Under the pieces are notes generated by a model. The model had not been told where the DNA came from, ran no database searches, and saw nothing but the letters and a program-made list of their open reading frames with translations. The position numbers and the translations under genes were made by a program. Below are positions 1-7,694 of a stretch of 64,000 nucleotides of DNA, one piece after another; position 1 is the first letter of the stretch, and the number at the start of each line of letters is the position of its first letter. The stretch is from Chelativorans sp. Marseille-P2723 (lineage in GTDB: Bacteria; Pseudomonadota; Alphaproteobacteria; Rhizobiales; Rhizobiaceae): contig NZ_CADDWI010000009.1 in assembly GCF_902809845.1 (NCBI RefSeq), forward strand, positions 434,001 to 498,000. The letters are read 5' to 3'.

Positions 1-249
1 GGTTCCCGTGGGCCCGAGATAGGTGACATTTGCGCCCTGATCGTACGCAGCGACCTCGAAGCCGGTTCGCGTGCGCGTGGAATCCTTTTCGAAGATGAGG
101 GCGATGTTCTTGCCCTTCAGGCGCTGCTGTTCGTAGCCGCCATATTTGGCCTGCTTCATCGAGGCAGAGAGTTTCAGGAGGAACCGGAGCTCGTCCGGCG
201 TGAAGTCGAGCAGCGTCAGGAAACTGCGTCCGTGGAGATTGACGGGCAT
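1..249 (-). CDS. arcB: Ornithine carbamoyltransferase, catabolic, N-terminal part (cut by window edge)
   Basis: Catabolic ornithine carbamoyltransferase splits citrulline with phosphate into ornithine and carbamoyl phosphate, the second step of the arginine deiminase pathway in the cytoplasm. Only the first 83 codons are present; the rest lies beyond position 1. The frame starts with MPVN and contains STRTRTGFE, the carbamoyl-phosphate binding motif of the family. It is closely similar by eye to the complete arcB at 61986-62987. It follows arcA on the same strand after a 23-base gap, so the two are likely cotranscribed from an arcD-side promoter that has been lost. Confidence 0.93.
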   Translation of the reverse strand, partial: MPVNLHGRSFLTLLDFTPDELRFLLKLSASMKQAKYGGYEQQRLKGKNIALIFEKDSTRTRTGFEVAAYDQGANVTYLGPTGT

Positions 250-272
250 GGTCTTGGCCTCTGGATTGGGGA

Positions 273-1499
273 TCAGGTGGGATCGCGGATGAGCGGGCAG
301 GTCATGCAATGTCCGCCACCGCGGCCGCGTCCGAGCTCGGCGCCGGGGACGGTGATGACCTCGACACCGGCTTTTCTCAAAAGCGTGTTGGTGTAAACGT
401 TGCGGTCGTAGCCGACGACGACGCCTGGCTCGAGCGCGACGACGTTATTGCCGTCATCCCACTGCTCGCGCTCCTGGACGTAGGCATCGCCGCCCGTCTC
501 CACGACGCGCAACTTCTGAAGACCGAGTGCGCCGGCCACCACCTCGGTCAGTGGCTGTTCCTCGACGCGGACGTCCACCGTGCCTGGCTTTTCGCCGGGG
601 CGGAGGGAATAAGCCTCGATACCGTTCACCACTTCGGCAAAGACGGTGACGAGGTCGCGATCGCAGAAGGTGAAAACCGTGTCCAGATGCATGCTCGCCC
701 GCTCCCTGGGCAGCTTGCAGGCGATGACACGCTCGGCGGCTCCGTGGGCGAAGAGGGAGCGCGCGATCTGGCCCACGGCATGGGCCGTCGTGCGCTCGCC
801 CATGCCGATCAGAACCGCGCGGTTGCCGATGGGCATCACGTCGCCGCCTTCCGCCGTGGCGGCGCCGAAGCTGCGGTCGGGGTCGCCGAACCAGACGGGA
901 AATCCGGCGTCGCGGAAATCCGGATGGAAGCGGTAGATCGCGGCGATGTTCACCGTCTCGAGCTGCCGCGCGTTCCACCGCATGGGATTGAGCGTCACGC
1001 CCTCATAGATCCAGCAAGTCGTGTCGCGGGTGAATATGTGATTGGGCAGCGGCGGCAGGATGAAATCCTCCGGCGTCAGAACTGAGGCAACGACACTGTT
1101 GGTCTTCACCGGCAGCTCGGCCTTGCTCAACCCGCCGACGAGGATGCTTGACAGCGCATCGGCATCGATCTCCATCAGGTGAGCATGCAGATCGTCGGCA
1201 AGGCCGATGCCGACCGTATTGTCATTGACGCGCCGGTCGAGCAGCCAGCGCCGTGCCTCCGGGATGCGCATGGTCTCCGTCAGCATTTCGCGCAGGAACA
1301 CCACCTCCACGCCGCGATAGCGCATGGCGTCGACGAAGGTCATGTGCTCGACGCGGGCCTGCTTTACCCAGATCACGTCGTCGAACAGGAGTTCGTGGCA
1401 GTTGGTCGGCGTCAGGCGCGCCAGCGCCGTCCCGGGCCTATGCACCATGACGCGGCGCAGCTTGCCCACTTCCGAGTGCACTCCGTAGACAAGGGACAT
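273..1499 (-). CDS. arcA: Arginine deiminase (copy 1)
   Basis: Arginine deiminase hydrolyses arginine to citrulline and ammonia and feeds the fermentative arginine pathway. The 408-residue protein is full length and has the family signatures: an FTRDT motif near residue 158, the EGGD motif near 217, the HLDT motif near 273 and the C-terminal GGGHCMTCP segment carrying the nucleophilic cysteine. It lies between a truncated arcD and arcB. It is a close paralogue of the copy at 60721-61974 but lacks the nine-residue duplication found there. Its original operon promoter, which would lie before arcD, was lost to the insertion at about 1723, so its expression is uncertain. Confidence 0.96.
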   Translation of the reverse strand: MSLVYGVHSEVGKLRRVMVHRPGTALARLTPTNCHELLFDDVIWVKQARVEHMTFVDAMRYRGVEVVFLREMLTETMRIPEARRWLLDRRVNDNTVGIGLADDLHAHLMEIDADALSSILVGGLSKAELPVKTNSVVASVLTPEDFILPPLPNHIFTRDTTCWIYEGVTLNPMRWNARQLETVNIAAIYRFHPDFRDAGFPVWFGDPDRSFGAATAEGGDVMPIGNRAVLIGMGERTTAHAVGQIARSLFAHGAAERVIACKLPRERASMHLDTVFTFCDRDLVTVFAEVVNGIEAYSLRPGEKPGTVDVRVEEQPLTEVVAGALGLQKLRVVETGGDAYVQEREQWDDGNNVVALEPGVVVGYDRNVYTNTLLRKAGVEVITVPGAELGRGRGGGHCMTCPLIRDPT

Positions 1500-1509
1500 G
1501 TCGGTTTCC

Positions 1510-1722
1510 TCAGGCGAGAACGGTTGCGACGCTGAGGCAGATCATGATGATCGCCGACAGGATGAGGAGCAGAGGCCACATGAAGGCGAGCCAGCGCTCA
1601 TAGGGCACCCGGCCGATGGCCAGCGCGCCCATCACCACGGCGAAGGTCGGGTTGATCAGGTTCACGAGACCGTTGGCCGATTGATAGGCGGTGACGACGA
1701 GATCGCGCCCCGTGCCGACGAA
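1510..1722 (-). pseudogene. arcD: arcD remnant: last ~70 codons of the arginine/ornithine antiporter
   Basis: The final part of a YfcC/ArcD-type membrane antiporter is present, matching the C-terminus of the intact arcD at 59276-60709, including the [19 protein letters not shown] stretch and the last membrane helix. Upstream of about 1722 the similarity stops and phage tail-gene sequence on the opposite strand begins. About 85 percent of the gene is missing and no start remains. The order arcD-arcA-arcB in this remnant is the same as in the second operon. Inference: insertion of foreign DNA, or a deletion ending in arcD, cut this operon off from its promoter. Confidence 0.9.
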
Positions 1723-3021
1723 ACAGAATACGCCGGTTCGGTCACGGACGAGTTCGCCCGCCGTGCGCAGACCACAAAATATGCATGGCAGCGGTTCAAG
1801 AACCAGATTGGCGAAATCGGGCTTGCCATTGGCGATGCCCTTCTGCCGCCGCTGAAAGAGGCAATGAACGTACTTGGGCCGGTTGCTACGAGAACAGGTG
1901 AACTTGCCGACCGCTTCCCGCATCTGACCCGCGCTGTCACCCTCTCGGTCGGTGGACTGATAGGCTTGCGCGTTGCCCTTGTCGGCGTCCAATGGGCGGC
2001 CCTAATGGCGCGTGGCGGCCTTCTGTCCGCCGCGCTGCCTATCGTAAAGCTTGGCACATGGGCGAGGAATGCAGCGGGTGGTGCAATCGCCCTGCAAGCC
2101 GCCGGAATGTCCGGCGCGAAGATGACAGGCTTGCAGAAGGTCACGACGGCGTTCTCTGGCATCGCTCGGGCCGTTCCGGGCTTCGGCATCCTGAAGGGCG
2201 CGCTTACTGCAATCGGCGGCGTTATTACCGGCATTTCCGCACCCGTTGCCGCTGTTATCGGAACGCTCGTTGCCGGGGGCATCGCGATCTATAAGTATTG
2301 GGATCACATTTCCTCATTCTTTACCGGCGTCGGGCGGGCGATTGGCGAGCTTATGGCTCCTGCAATCGAGGAAATCCGCCCGCATCTCGAATGGCTCGCT
2401 CCGATAGGCGACGCGATAGCGGCGGGATGGGAGCGGGTGAAAGCCGTGTTCTCAAGCGTCCGTGAGTGGATTGGCAATCTGTTTTCCCGCGAGGTCCTTT
2501 CCGAAAAGGAAAAGAAGAATTGGGAGCGCGCCGGTTACGAAGCAGCCATGGAAATGGTCGAGGCGATCAAGAGCGCTTTCACGGGCCTTGTGGATTGGGC
2601 GAAGGGAATAGGCAGCCGCATTGGCTCGGCAATTTCGACCGGGGCGTCAAACGTAGTGGGGTGGGTGAAGGAGAAAGCCGGGTTTGGCGGATCGGCGGGC
2701 GGAGCCCAGCCGGTTGAAGCACGGGCCATGGGAGGACCTGTCCGGCGCGGCAGAACCTATCTGGTGGGCGAGGAAGGGCCGGAACTGTGGCAGGCTCCTA
2801 GCAGTGGCAGGATCACCCCAACGGCGGAAACCCTGGCACTGCTAAGCGGCGGGGCATCGGAGAAAGGTGCGCAAGTCACGAACCATGTTTCGGTCAATGC
2901 TCCGATAACTGTAACCGGGGCAAGCAATCCAAGAGAAACGGCGAGAGCCGTGGCCGATGCCTTGACCGAGAAACTTTCGCTCACCGTCCGCGGCATTCAC
3001 GCGGACGTTGGCGTCGCCTGA
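1723..3021 (+). pseudogene. Phage tail tape-measure protein, C-terminal fragment
   Basis: This reading frame encodes about 430 residues with the look of the C-terminal half of a phage tail tape-measure protein. There is a hydrophobic glycine/alanine-rich central section with two or three helical hydrophobic segments (about 1960-2300), a helical stretch with repeated tryptophans, then the GGPVRRGRTYLVGEEGPEL segment typical of tape-measure C-termini and a beta-rich tail. The start is missing: the frame runs open back into sequence that is the antisense of arcD, so any start codon there is artefactual. Tape-measure proteins set tail length during virion assembly; this fragment cannot do so. Family assignment comes from recognition of the C-terminal motif. 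Confidence 0.82.
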
Positions 3022-3186
3022 TCTTGCTAAAGCTCATGCCTGACAATAACGTCGGCGCGGGCTTCGGCCCTGCGGGCGGCGGGGCTCCATTCCCCCCATA
3101 CGAAAAGCTCTGCCCCCGCTTCCTCCCGGCCTTGAATTGTTCCGGTGTCCTCGCATAGATCGTTCCACAGTGCAGGAGGATTGAAG

Positions 3187-3387
3187 ATGCAGGGAGCCGC
3201 CCGACCGTATGCAGCACTCAAAATTGATGAGTTAGCCGCCGAGTTCATTGGTGCCCGCAACTATGGCGACGTGAAGCGCCTCAAGGCGCTAGACGACGAA
3301 CTTACCCGGCGCAAGTCGCGGCGAGCGCGCGCATTGTCGGCGCATGTAAGCCTCGCCCTGGCATCGGCCGCCAAGCGCGCAGCGTAG
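3187..3387 (+). CDS. Small phage-associated hypothetical protein
   Basis: A 66-residue basic, helical protein. The start at 3187 is chosen because a strong ribosome site (AGGAGG, 3175-3180) lies seven bases before it; a longer version from 3145 has no such site. The C-terminal half is rich in arginine and alanine. It lies 165 bases after the tape-measure fragment and ten bases before the metallopeptidase-like gene on the same strand, so it probably belongs to the same phage tail or late module. I do not recognise a family and assign no function. Confidence 0.5.
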   Translation: MQGAARPYAALKIDELAAEFIGARNYGDVKRLKALDDELTRRKSRRARALSAHVSLALASAAKRAA

Positions 3388-3396
3388 GCGGTCCAT

Positions 3397-3978
3397 ATGA
3401 GAACCCTCGCAATCGCGCTAGCTGCCGCGCTGACAATCCTGACGCCCGCACATGCCGGTGATGAAGTAGAGGTCGACTTCGACCAAGTGCCGGCGCTTCA
3501 CATTCCGCTTGGAAAGCGCGTCGTGTCGGCCCGTCCGGCATTCGAGGATTACGCCTTCATGCTCTTTGACGTGTGCGACGCTCTTTCCCTCGAAGGCGAC
3601 GACTGCCTGATCTATCCGCTGAACGCGTCGCTCGGCGGAAACGCTGTCGCGACGATCTTCGACGGCAATCGCGTCATCATCTATGACCGCGAGCTTTCAC
3701 CGCTTGTCGGCTACGAAGGCGCAGAAATGATCATTGCGCACGAGCTTGCGCATCATCATTGCGGCCATATTGGCACCGCTCCCGATCCGAAGCAGGAACT
3801 TGCAGCCGACGCGCTTGCAGGGGCTGCTGCGCGTCTGATGGGGCGGTCGCTTGATGCCGCTCTGTCGGCAGTCAACGTGCTGGCCGAACGGCCGTCATCG
3901 ACCCATCCGGGCCGACAGGAGCGCATTGAGGCAATCACAGCAGGCTGGAACGATCCCGAGAAGGCGAAGGGCTGCTGA
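3397..3978 (+). CDS. Secreted M48-like zinc metallopeptidase-type protein
   Basis: The 193-residue product has a clear signal peptide (basic start, alanine/leucine core, cleavage probably after AHA at about residue 20). Near residue 116 it carries HELAHHHCGH, an HExxH zinc motif of the gluzincin kind, followed about 18 residues later by ELAAD, a plausible third zinc ligand. This arrangement is seen in M48-type peptidases and in small secreted peptidases of Rhizobiales and their prophages. It follows the 66-residue gene by ten bases. Substrate is unknown; an envelope or cell-wall-related role is only a guess. It is shorter than cellular M48 enzymes and lacks their membrane helices. Confidence 0.7.
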   Translation: MRTLAIALAAALTILTPAHAGDEVEVDFDQVPALHIPLGKRVVSARPAFEDYAFMLFDVCDALSLEGDDCLIYPLNASLGGNAVATIFDGNRVIIYDRELSPLVGYEGAEMIIAHELAHHHCGHIGTAPDPKQELAADALAGAAARLMGRSLDAALSAVNVLAERPSSTHPGRQERIEAITAGWNDPEKAKGC

Positions 3979-4073
3979 CAGGCGGCTCCTGCCCCCTTAC
4001 CCATTCTCATCGTCAACGCTTAGAACCATGCTCCTGTAGCCTCCTCTTGGCTAGGCAGGGCATTCTATAGGCG

Positions 4074-4092
4074 GGCGGCCCCAATGGCCGCC
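4074..4092. terminator. Candidate bidirectional terminator hairpin
   Basis: A perfect inverted repeat (GGCGGCC, five-base loop, GGCCGCC) lies between the convergent ends of the metallopeptidase-like gene (3978) and the membrane-protein gene (4197). Its position fits a shared terminator. There is no adjacent T run, so termination efficiency is uncertain. The rest of 3979-4196 holds no gene I can support. Confidence 0.4.
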
Positions 4093-4196
4093 GCACCTGT
4101 GCTTGCGTTTTCCACAGGCGCAGATGATAATCGCGCTAACGCTTCCCTTGTGAGGCACCGAGGCCGGGCTTAGACTTGGCCTTTTCTGCGGAAAGC

Positions 4197-4712
4197 TCAG
4201 CCAGACATTAGACCCGCGAAGAAATTGCCATGCAAAATGAAGGCACCGCCCAGTACACCAGCGATCAATGAGCCGACACCTGCGACGATGCTGAACCGAT
4301 AGGTGAAATCGAGGGCGACGGTATGAGGCGGATCGTCAGTCCACTGTTCCGGGTCCCAGAGCATATCGTACCGCGCCATTTGTTGATAATTGTCTGAGTG
4401 CAAAGACCAATTGAACCAAGCCGACAAGCCGGAAAGCATCGCCAAAGCGATGCCGACTATAAATGACCATATCGGGGCGATGTACTGCTCTACTCCGTCA
4501 ACCTTCAGCCCAATAGACCCAAGATATGAAAAGAGGCTCCACAACGCGCCTCCATTTATAAGGATGAGCGACGCAATGAGCCAGCGGCCATACTCAGCCG
4601 CAACAGAAAATGTTGCTCGCTGGCTCTCCTTCAGGTCGTGATAGACTAATGCTGCCGCTTGCTCCCGCGTCAGCATCTGCCGTTTCAGCAGCGCCTTGTC
4701 GCTCTGGTCCAT
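4197..4712 (-). CDS. Hypothetical integral membrane protein
   Basis: A 171-residue protein. The start at 4712 is preceded by a strong GGGGGAG ribosome site; an open frame continues upstream but has a different character (see the ParB-like remnant). After a charged N-terminal helix (residues 1-40) there are three predicted membrane segments: about 46-68 (LIASLILINGGALWSLFSYL), about 84-106 (WSFIVGIALAMLSGL) and about 143-168 at the C-terminus. The layout, with a short N-terminal cytosolic helix and a TM pair followed by a third TM, is common in small phage or island membrane proteins. I do not recognise a named family. It may be a cargo gene of the inserted element. Confidence 0.6.
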   Translation of the reverse strand: MDQSDKALLKRQMLTREQAAALVYHDLKESQRATFSVAAEYGRWLIASLILINGGALWSLFSYLGSIGLKVDGVEQYIAPIWSFIVGIALAMLSGLSAWFNWSLHSDNYQQMARYDMLWDPEQWTDDPPHTVALDFTYRFSIVAGVGSLIAGVLGGAFILHGNFFAGLMSG

Positions 4713-4949
4713 GATGAGCTCCCCCTTTTTTGCACACGCATATTTGACCCGATCATCAATCGGGTCAACGTCGGGCAGCATCGCCACCGCGTCCCGTTCC
4801 TCGCCCTTCTCTGACCCGCCTTCGCGGCTCAGGCCCTTCCGCCGACCGCCTTCGCAGGCCGGTTTTTTTTCATAGATTGCTCTGCGTTCTGCGATGTGGA
4901 TCCCCCGCTCGGCTGGCGAAAGCTCGCCGCGCGCTAGGTTCACGTGCAC
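4713..4949 (-). pseudogene. ParB-like domain remnant
   Basis: In frame with and directly upstream of the membrane protein gene lies a coding-like stretch containing NLARGELSPAERGIHIAE. It resembles the segment after the ParB/sulfiredoxin-like nuclease core of phage and plasmid ParB-like proteins (ENLxRxELxxxERxxxIAE). The core itself (GxxRxxA motif) is not found upstream, and downstream the frame degrades into low-complexity charged sequence before the start of the membrane gene. I read it as a fragment left by rearrangement. Assignment rests on one motif and is tentative. Confidence 0.35.
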
Positions 4950-5331
4950 GCTGCCGCACTCAATGGTCAGCGACAGACCGGGGCAGCGGACAGAGTAGGC
5001 GACTGGATCGCCCCTATGCTTCCCGCGCCATGTTGAAGGCCAGACACGTTATCCCCAAGCCGGCCATTTCCCGTCACCGTGGCTACCCGGTGGCTACCGA
5101 GCACCAAAAACAGAAACGCCCGGCTCAGATTGGGTGCTGTAACTTCTTATATTTATTGGGGGAATTTGGTTGCGGGAGGGCGCAACCATCTTTGCTTGCG
5201 CTACAGCGCTAGCCATCCCTTGAAGGCGACAGCCGCACATGAAGTAGCAAAAACAGCGGTCGTGCCTGCCAGTTTTCTCACAATGCTGTTCCAAGCTGCC
5301 GCCTAGCGCCGTCAGAAATCTCTACTTTCAT
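4950..5331. other. Non-coding stretch within the inserted element
   Basis: No gene can be supported here. Short open frames exist on both strands but lack ribosome sites and recognisable protein character. The base composition falls noticeably around 5130-5160 (an AT-rich patch), unlike the flanking genes, which fits a junction between pieces of different origin. No tRNA or perfect attachment-site repeat was found. Confidence 0.5.
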
Positions 5332-5354
5332 AGGGTGTCTATTTTTGACACCCT
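5332..5354. promoter_or_regulatory. Perfect 8-bp inverted repeat upstream of the TIR gene
   Basis: AGGGTGTC, a seven-base T-rich loop (TATTTTT), then GACACCCT. It ends 62 bases before the start of the DUF1883-TIR gene at 5417. It could be an operator for a dimeric repressor or a hairpin ending upstream transcription; the sequence alone does not decide. No TTGACA/TATAAT pair is clear around it. Confidence 0.45.
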
Positions 5355-5416
5355 CTTGTACGAACCTGTCGTCATCGAAAAGCCGGAGACTCAGATCTCC
5401 TGACCTGGAGTAGATG

Positions 5417-6220
5417 ATGAACTTTACGCACTACAATTTAGGTCACGTGGAGCGAGGAAGCGTTGTCGCCGTCACGCTCAGCGGAAATGCTGCCAACGTC
5501 CGCCTCATGGATGGTTCGAACTTCAACAACTATAAATCGGGCCGACACCATCGCTACATTGGCGGTCTTGCGAAGCGCTCACCGGTCCGACTGACAGTGC
5601 CACAATCTGGCATTTGGCACGTCGCGGTAGACATGCAGGGACTTCGTGGCTCAGTCCGAACTGGTGTTCGGGTAATCCCGAGTAAGGTATTTGGCCCACT
5701 GCCAGCGATCAATGAGGCTCCGCTGCGGAGCGTGCCGACGCTTGTACGCAACGAAGACGATGACGATCTCGCGCCCGCACCTACGTCTCCGGATGGGCGA
5801 GTGTTTGACGTCTTCATCTCCCATGCCTCCGAGGACAAGGACGAAGTCGTTCGGCCGCTAGCAACTGCCTTGCGCGACGCTGGTCTGTCAGTGTGGTACG
5901 ACGAGTTCGAGCTGCGCATCGGTGACAGCCTTCGACGGAAGATCGACCGCGGACTGGGAAGCAGCCGTTTCGGCGTGGTGGTGCTGACACAGGCATTCTT
6001 TGGCAAGGGGTGGCCGGAGTACGAGCTGGACGGGCTGGTGACCCGCGCCGTCTCGGGCGAGCAAATCTTGCTGCCGATCTGGCACAACGTCTCGAAGCGC
6101 GAAGTGATCGGGTATTCGGCTTCACTCGCCGACCGATTGGCAAGAAGCACCGCTACCCACACTGTTGAGGAGATCGCTGCGGAGATCGCGGAAGTGGTGC
6201 GTCTGCCTAAAGCAGCATGA
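5417..6220 (+). CDS. DUF1883 - TIR domain protein
   Basis: A 267-residue two-domain protein. Residues 1 to about 90 match DUF1883 (MNFTHYNLGH start; NVRLMDGSNFNNYKSG; later a WHVAVDMQGLRGSVR segment). After an acidic linker (EDDDDLAPAP, about 115-124) comes a TIR domain from about residue 130: VFISHASEDKD (box 1), LRDAGLSVWYDEFEL followed by GDSLRRKIDRGL, and a later FFGKGWPEYELDG segment. The glutamate in the WYDEFE motif is where TIR NADases have their catalytic residue. TIR proteins of this type act in NAD breakdown and phage defence; DUF1883 has no known role to my knowledge. The start at 5417 rather than 5414 fits GGAG at 5407-5410. It lies in inserted DNA, with a small conserved gene 26 bases downstream. 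Confidence 0.88.
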   Translation: MNFTHYNLGHVERGSVVAVTLSGNAANVRLMDGSNFNNYKSGRHHRYIGGLAKRSPVRLTVPQSGIWHVAVDMQGLRGSVRTGVRVIPSKVFGPLPAINEAPLRSVPTLVRNEDDDDLAPAPTSPDGRVFDVFISHASEDKDEVVRPLATALRDAGLSVWYDEFELRIGDSLRRKIDRGLGSSRFGVVVLTQAFFGKGWPEYELDGLVTRAVSGEQILLPIWHNVSKREVIGYSASLADRLARSTATHTVEEIAAEIAEVVRLPKAA

Positions 6221-6246
6221 CGTTTAGCGCACGCAAGGAGGTCTAC

Positions 6247-6531
6247 ATGACTCGGCAGGTTGAATATAAGTGGACAGGCTGGGATGGCAACACCATCGTC
6301 CGGCTCACGGATGGATCAGTTTGGCGGCAGGAGGAGTATCACTACGAGTATCGATACGCCTATCGCCCCTACGTCAACCTTTCAGGCGACGTCATGCATG
6401 TCGAGGGCATGAGCCGTGGCATTCGCTGTCAACGGCGGATACGCGTTCCTTCCTCCCAATCCACTAGCTTGCCATATTCTGTAGTGTCTGCCATCGGACG
6501 ATCTCCACGCTGCGAAGACTCGGGAGCCTGA
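6247..6531 (+). CDS. Small conserved hypothetical protein, probably with an altered C-terminus
   Basis: A ribosome site (AAGGAGG) precedes the start at 6247. The first 60 residues form a compact aromatic-rich protein (YKWTGWDGNT, TDGSVWRQ, YHYEYRYAYRP, VEGMSRGI) of a type I recognise as a small conserved protein of Proteobacteria that usually ends shortly after this last motif. Here the frame continues for about 35 more residues that are the antisense of the fixK 3' end, and it overlaps fixK by 68 bases. Inference: the natural stop was lost at the right-hand boundary of the inserted DNA near 6440-6460. Position after the TIR gene suggests a shared transcript. Function unknown. Confidence 0.6.
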   Translation: MTRQVEYKWTGWDGNTIVRLTDGSVWRQEEYHYEYRYAYRPYVNLSGDVMHVEGMSRGIRCQRRIRVPSSQSTSLPYSVVSAIGRSPRCEDSGA

Positions 6532-7120
6532 TGACGCCTCTGTGCTTCAGCTTGGAGAAGACCCGTGATACGGTCTCGATTGTGAGGCCGAGATAGTCCG
6601 CTATGTCCAATCGCGACATAGGAAGTTCGACCTGTCGCAATCCCCCTTGGCGCTCAGACATCTCAAGAAGGAAAGCGGCCACGCGTTCTATGGAATTCTG
6701 CCGGCCGAGCACTAAAAGATGCTCCTGGGCGTGAAGAAGACTTCGCAGCGCCATTGGAAGAAAATCAATAGTGAGATCGTCATGAGCAGACTTGGATTGC
6801 AGCATTCGGATACCGCTGGCGCAGATCGTTTCAGCAAAGAAGTGATGGGTGCTGTCGGCTTCGAATCCGAACGTCTCACCGGCGAGTTGAAAAGCCGAGA
6901 TTTGACGCCGTCCATCTGACAGCAGGCGATAAATACGCACTCCACCGAACTCGACCCTGTAGAGGCTGTTACAGACCTCTCCCTGAGCATAGATCTCGGT
7001 GCCGGCCGGACACAAAGCGGGCGGCGGCAGATTTTGGTTCAATCGTCGATCTTGTGCATCCGCACGTGGGAGGTCGCCACTAGGATGAAAGGAAAAACGC
7101 GAAGTCTCAAAGCTATCCAT
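6464..7120 (-). CDS. fixK: FixK-type CRP/FNR-family transcription factor
   Basis: A 218-residue regulator with an N-terminal cyclic-nucleotide-like beta-barrel (about 35-125) and a C-terminal helix-turn-helix (LPMSRLDIADYLGLTIETVSRVFSKLK, about 165-192). The SRxDIADYLGLTxETVSR recognition helix is the FNR/FixK type that reads TTGA-N6-TCAA. The N-terminus lacks the cysteine cluster of oxygen-sensing FNR, so it is better called FixK, with expression set by FixLJ. Consistent with this, a FixJ-like site lies at 7194-7207, about 75 bases upstream. It is transcribed in the same direction as the orphan receiver and fixLJ. Candidate targets with matching boxes are spread through the window. Confidence 0.9.
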   Translation of the reverse strand: MDSFETSRFSFHPSGDLPRADAQDRRLNQNLPPPALCPAGTEIYAQGEVCNSLYRVEFGGVRIYRLLSDGRRQISAFQLAGETFGFEADSTHHFFAETICASGIRMLQSKSAHDDLTIDFLPMALRSLLHAQEHLLVLGRQNSIERVAAFLLEMSERQGGLRQVELPMSRLDIADYLGLTIETVSRVFSKLKHRGVIRLPSLRSVEIVRWQTLQNMAS

Positions 7121-7193
7121 GGCCGATCCCTCAATCGCATTGAGATAACCATGGCCCTAAATGTAGCTGTCCGAAATTCGGTTATGCCCGTAA

Positions 7194-7207
7194 GGGAATA
7201 TACGTAC
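7194..7207 (-). promoter_or_regulatory. Candidate FixJ binding site of the fixK promoter
   Basis: On the minus strand the sequence reads GTACGTATATTCCC, close to the rhizobial FixJ site at fixK promoters (GTAAGTAGTTTCCC; 11 of 14 bases the same). It ends 74 bases before the fixK start codon, in the short gap between the receiver gene and fixK, which is where FixJ-P activation would need it. Confidence 0.5.
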
Positions 7208-7212
7208 TGCGA

Positions 7213-7563
7213 TCAGGCTAAGCCTGCGACGGCATACCGGACTGCCAAGATGAGGGGCTCACCGAGAAAGGGCTTCCTCAACAGGGTGACGGATGGGAGA
7301 TCTGGCATTGTCCTGAAAAGGCTGACCAGAAGGATGATCGGTTTGGCGAAGCGCTCGAATTGCGCCGGCGCTTCGATCCAGCTTTCGAGAGCTTCATCAT
7401 CCAACACCGCGCAAACAGCTTGGTCCGCATATGGTGATGCGAAGGCGCTGTCGGCGTCGCGATGAGCATCAGTGCTGAAGTGTTCGCTCGCGAGCGCGAA
7501 CTCGATAGAGTGGCGGAGGCCAGCGTCCGGTGCTGCAACAAGGACGATAGGGCGTTCGGTCAT
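7213..7563 (-). CDS. Orphan single-domain response-regulator receiver
   Basis: A 116-residue protein with only a receiver fold: a hydrophobic first strand IVLVAAP in which the usual acidic pair is weak, a VLDDEAL segment (about 51-57) providing the likely phosphoacceptor aspartate, a serine in the position after strand 4, and LRKPF near residue 98 with the conserved lysine-proline. It has no output domain. Single-domain receivers can act as phosphate sinks or as antikinases of two-component systems; here the gene lies between fixJ and fixK on the same strand. Two FNR/FixK-type boxes lie just upstream (7590-7603, 7637-7650), so it may be a FixK-driven feedback component. The weak acidic pocket leaves phosphorylation uncertain. 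Confidence 0.72.
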   Translation of the reverse strand: MTERPIVLVAAPDAGLRHSIEFALASEHFSTDAHRDADSAFASPYADQAVCAVLDDEALESWIEAPAQFERFAKPIILLVSLFRTMPDLPSVTLLRKPFLGEPLILAVRYAVAGLA

Positions 7564-7589
7564 GTGGAAGCCTCAGCGACCTTGCCCAA

Positions 7590-7603
7590 TTGGACCAGAT
7601 CAA
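7590..7603. promoter_or_regulatory. Imperfect FNR/FixK box
   Basis: TTGGACCAGATCAA: a good right half-site (ATCAA) and one mismatch in the left half. It lies 27 bases upstream of the receiver start codon at 7563. Confidence 0.4.
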
Positions 7604-7636
7604 GCTAAATTATCTCTCGCTTCCTGCAGTGGCGCT

Positions 7637-7650
7637 TTGAGCCAGATCAA
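7637..7650. promoter_or_regulatory. FNR/FixK box upstream of the receiver gene
   Basis: TTGAGCCAGATCAA fully matches TTGA-N6-TCAA. It lies 74 bases upstream of the receiver start codon, a usual distance for a class II activator site with a short leader. Confidence 0.65.
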
Positions 7651-7694
7651 GAGTGAGGAGAATGACGAGAGACCACAGGCGTGGAAGGCCCAAC

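Noticed and set aside
309-1535. Open frames on the plus strand across arcA
   Set aside because: They are antisense shadows of arcA, have no ribosome sites and show no protein family features. GC-rich codon bias makes such shadows common throughout the window.
1498-1725. 5' part of the tape-measure reading frame (starting MSVSSGENG)
   Set aside because: This part is the antisense of the arcD 3' end and is not phage sequence; it does not provide a true start.
3027-3260. Minus-strand frame of 77 codons
   Set aside because: It overlaps the better-supported plus-strand 66-codon gene with its strong ribosome site, and has no family match I recognise.
4040-4150. Cys-rich minus-strand frame reading CACGKRKHRCGG
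   Set aside because: It looks like a metal-binding tail but no start codon or ribosome site is present in that frame; too short to call.
4950-5413. Phage attachment site or tRNA at the boundary of the inserted element
   Set aside because: No tRNA-like folding sequence and no direct repeat matching the other boundary was found by eye.
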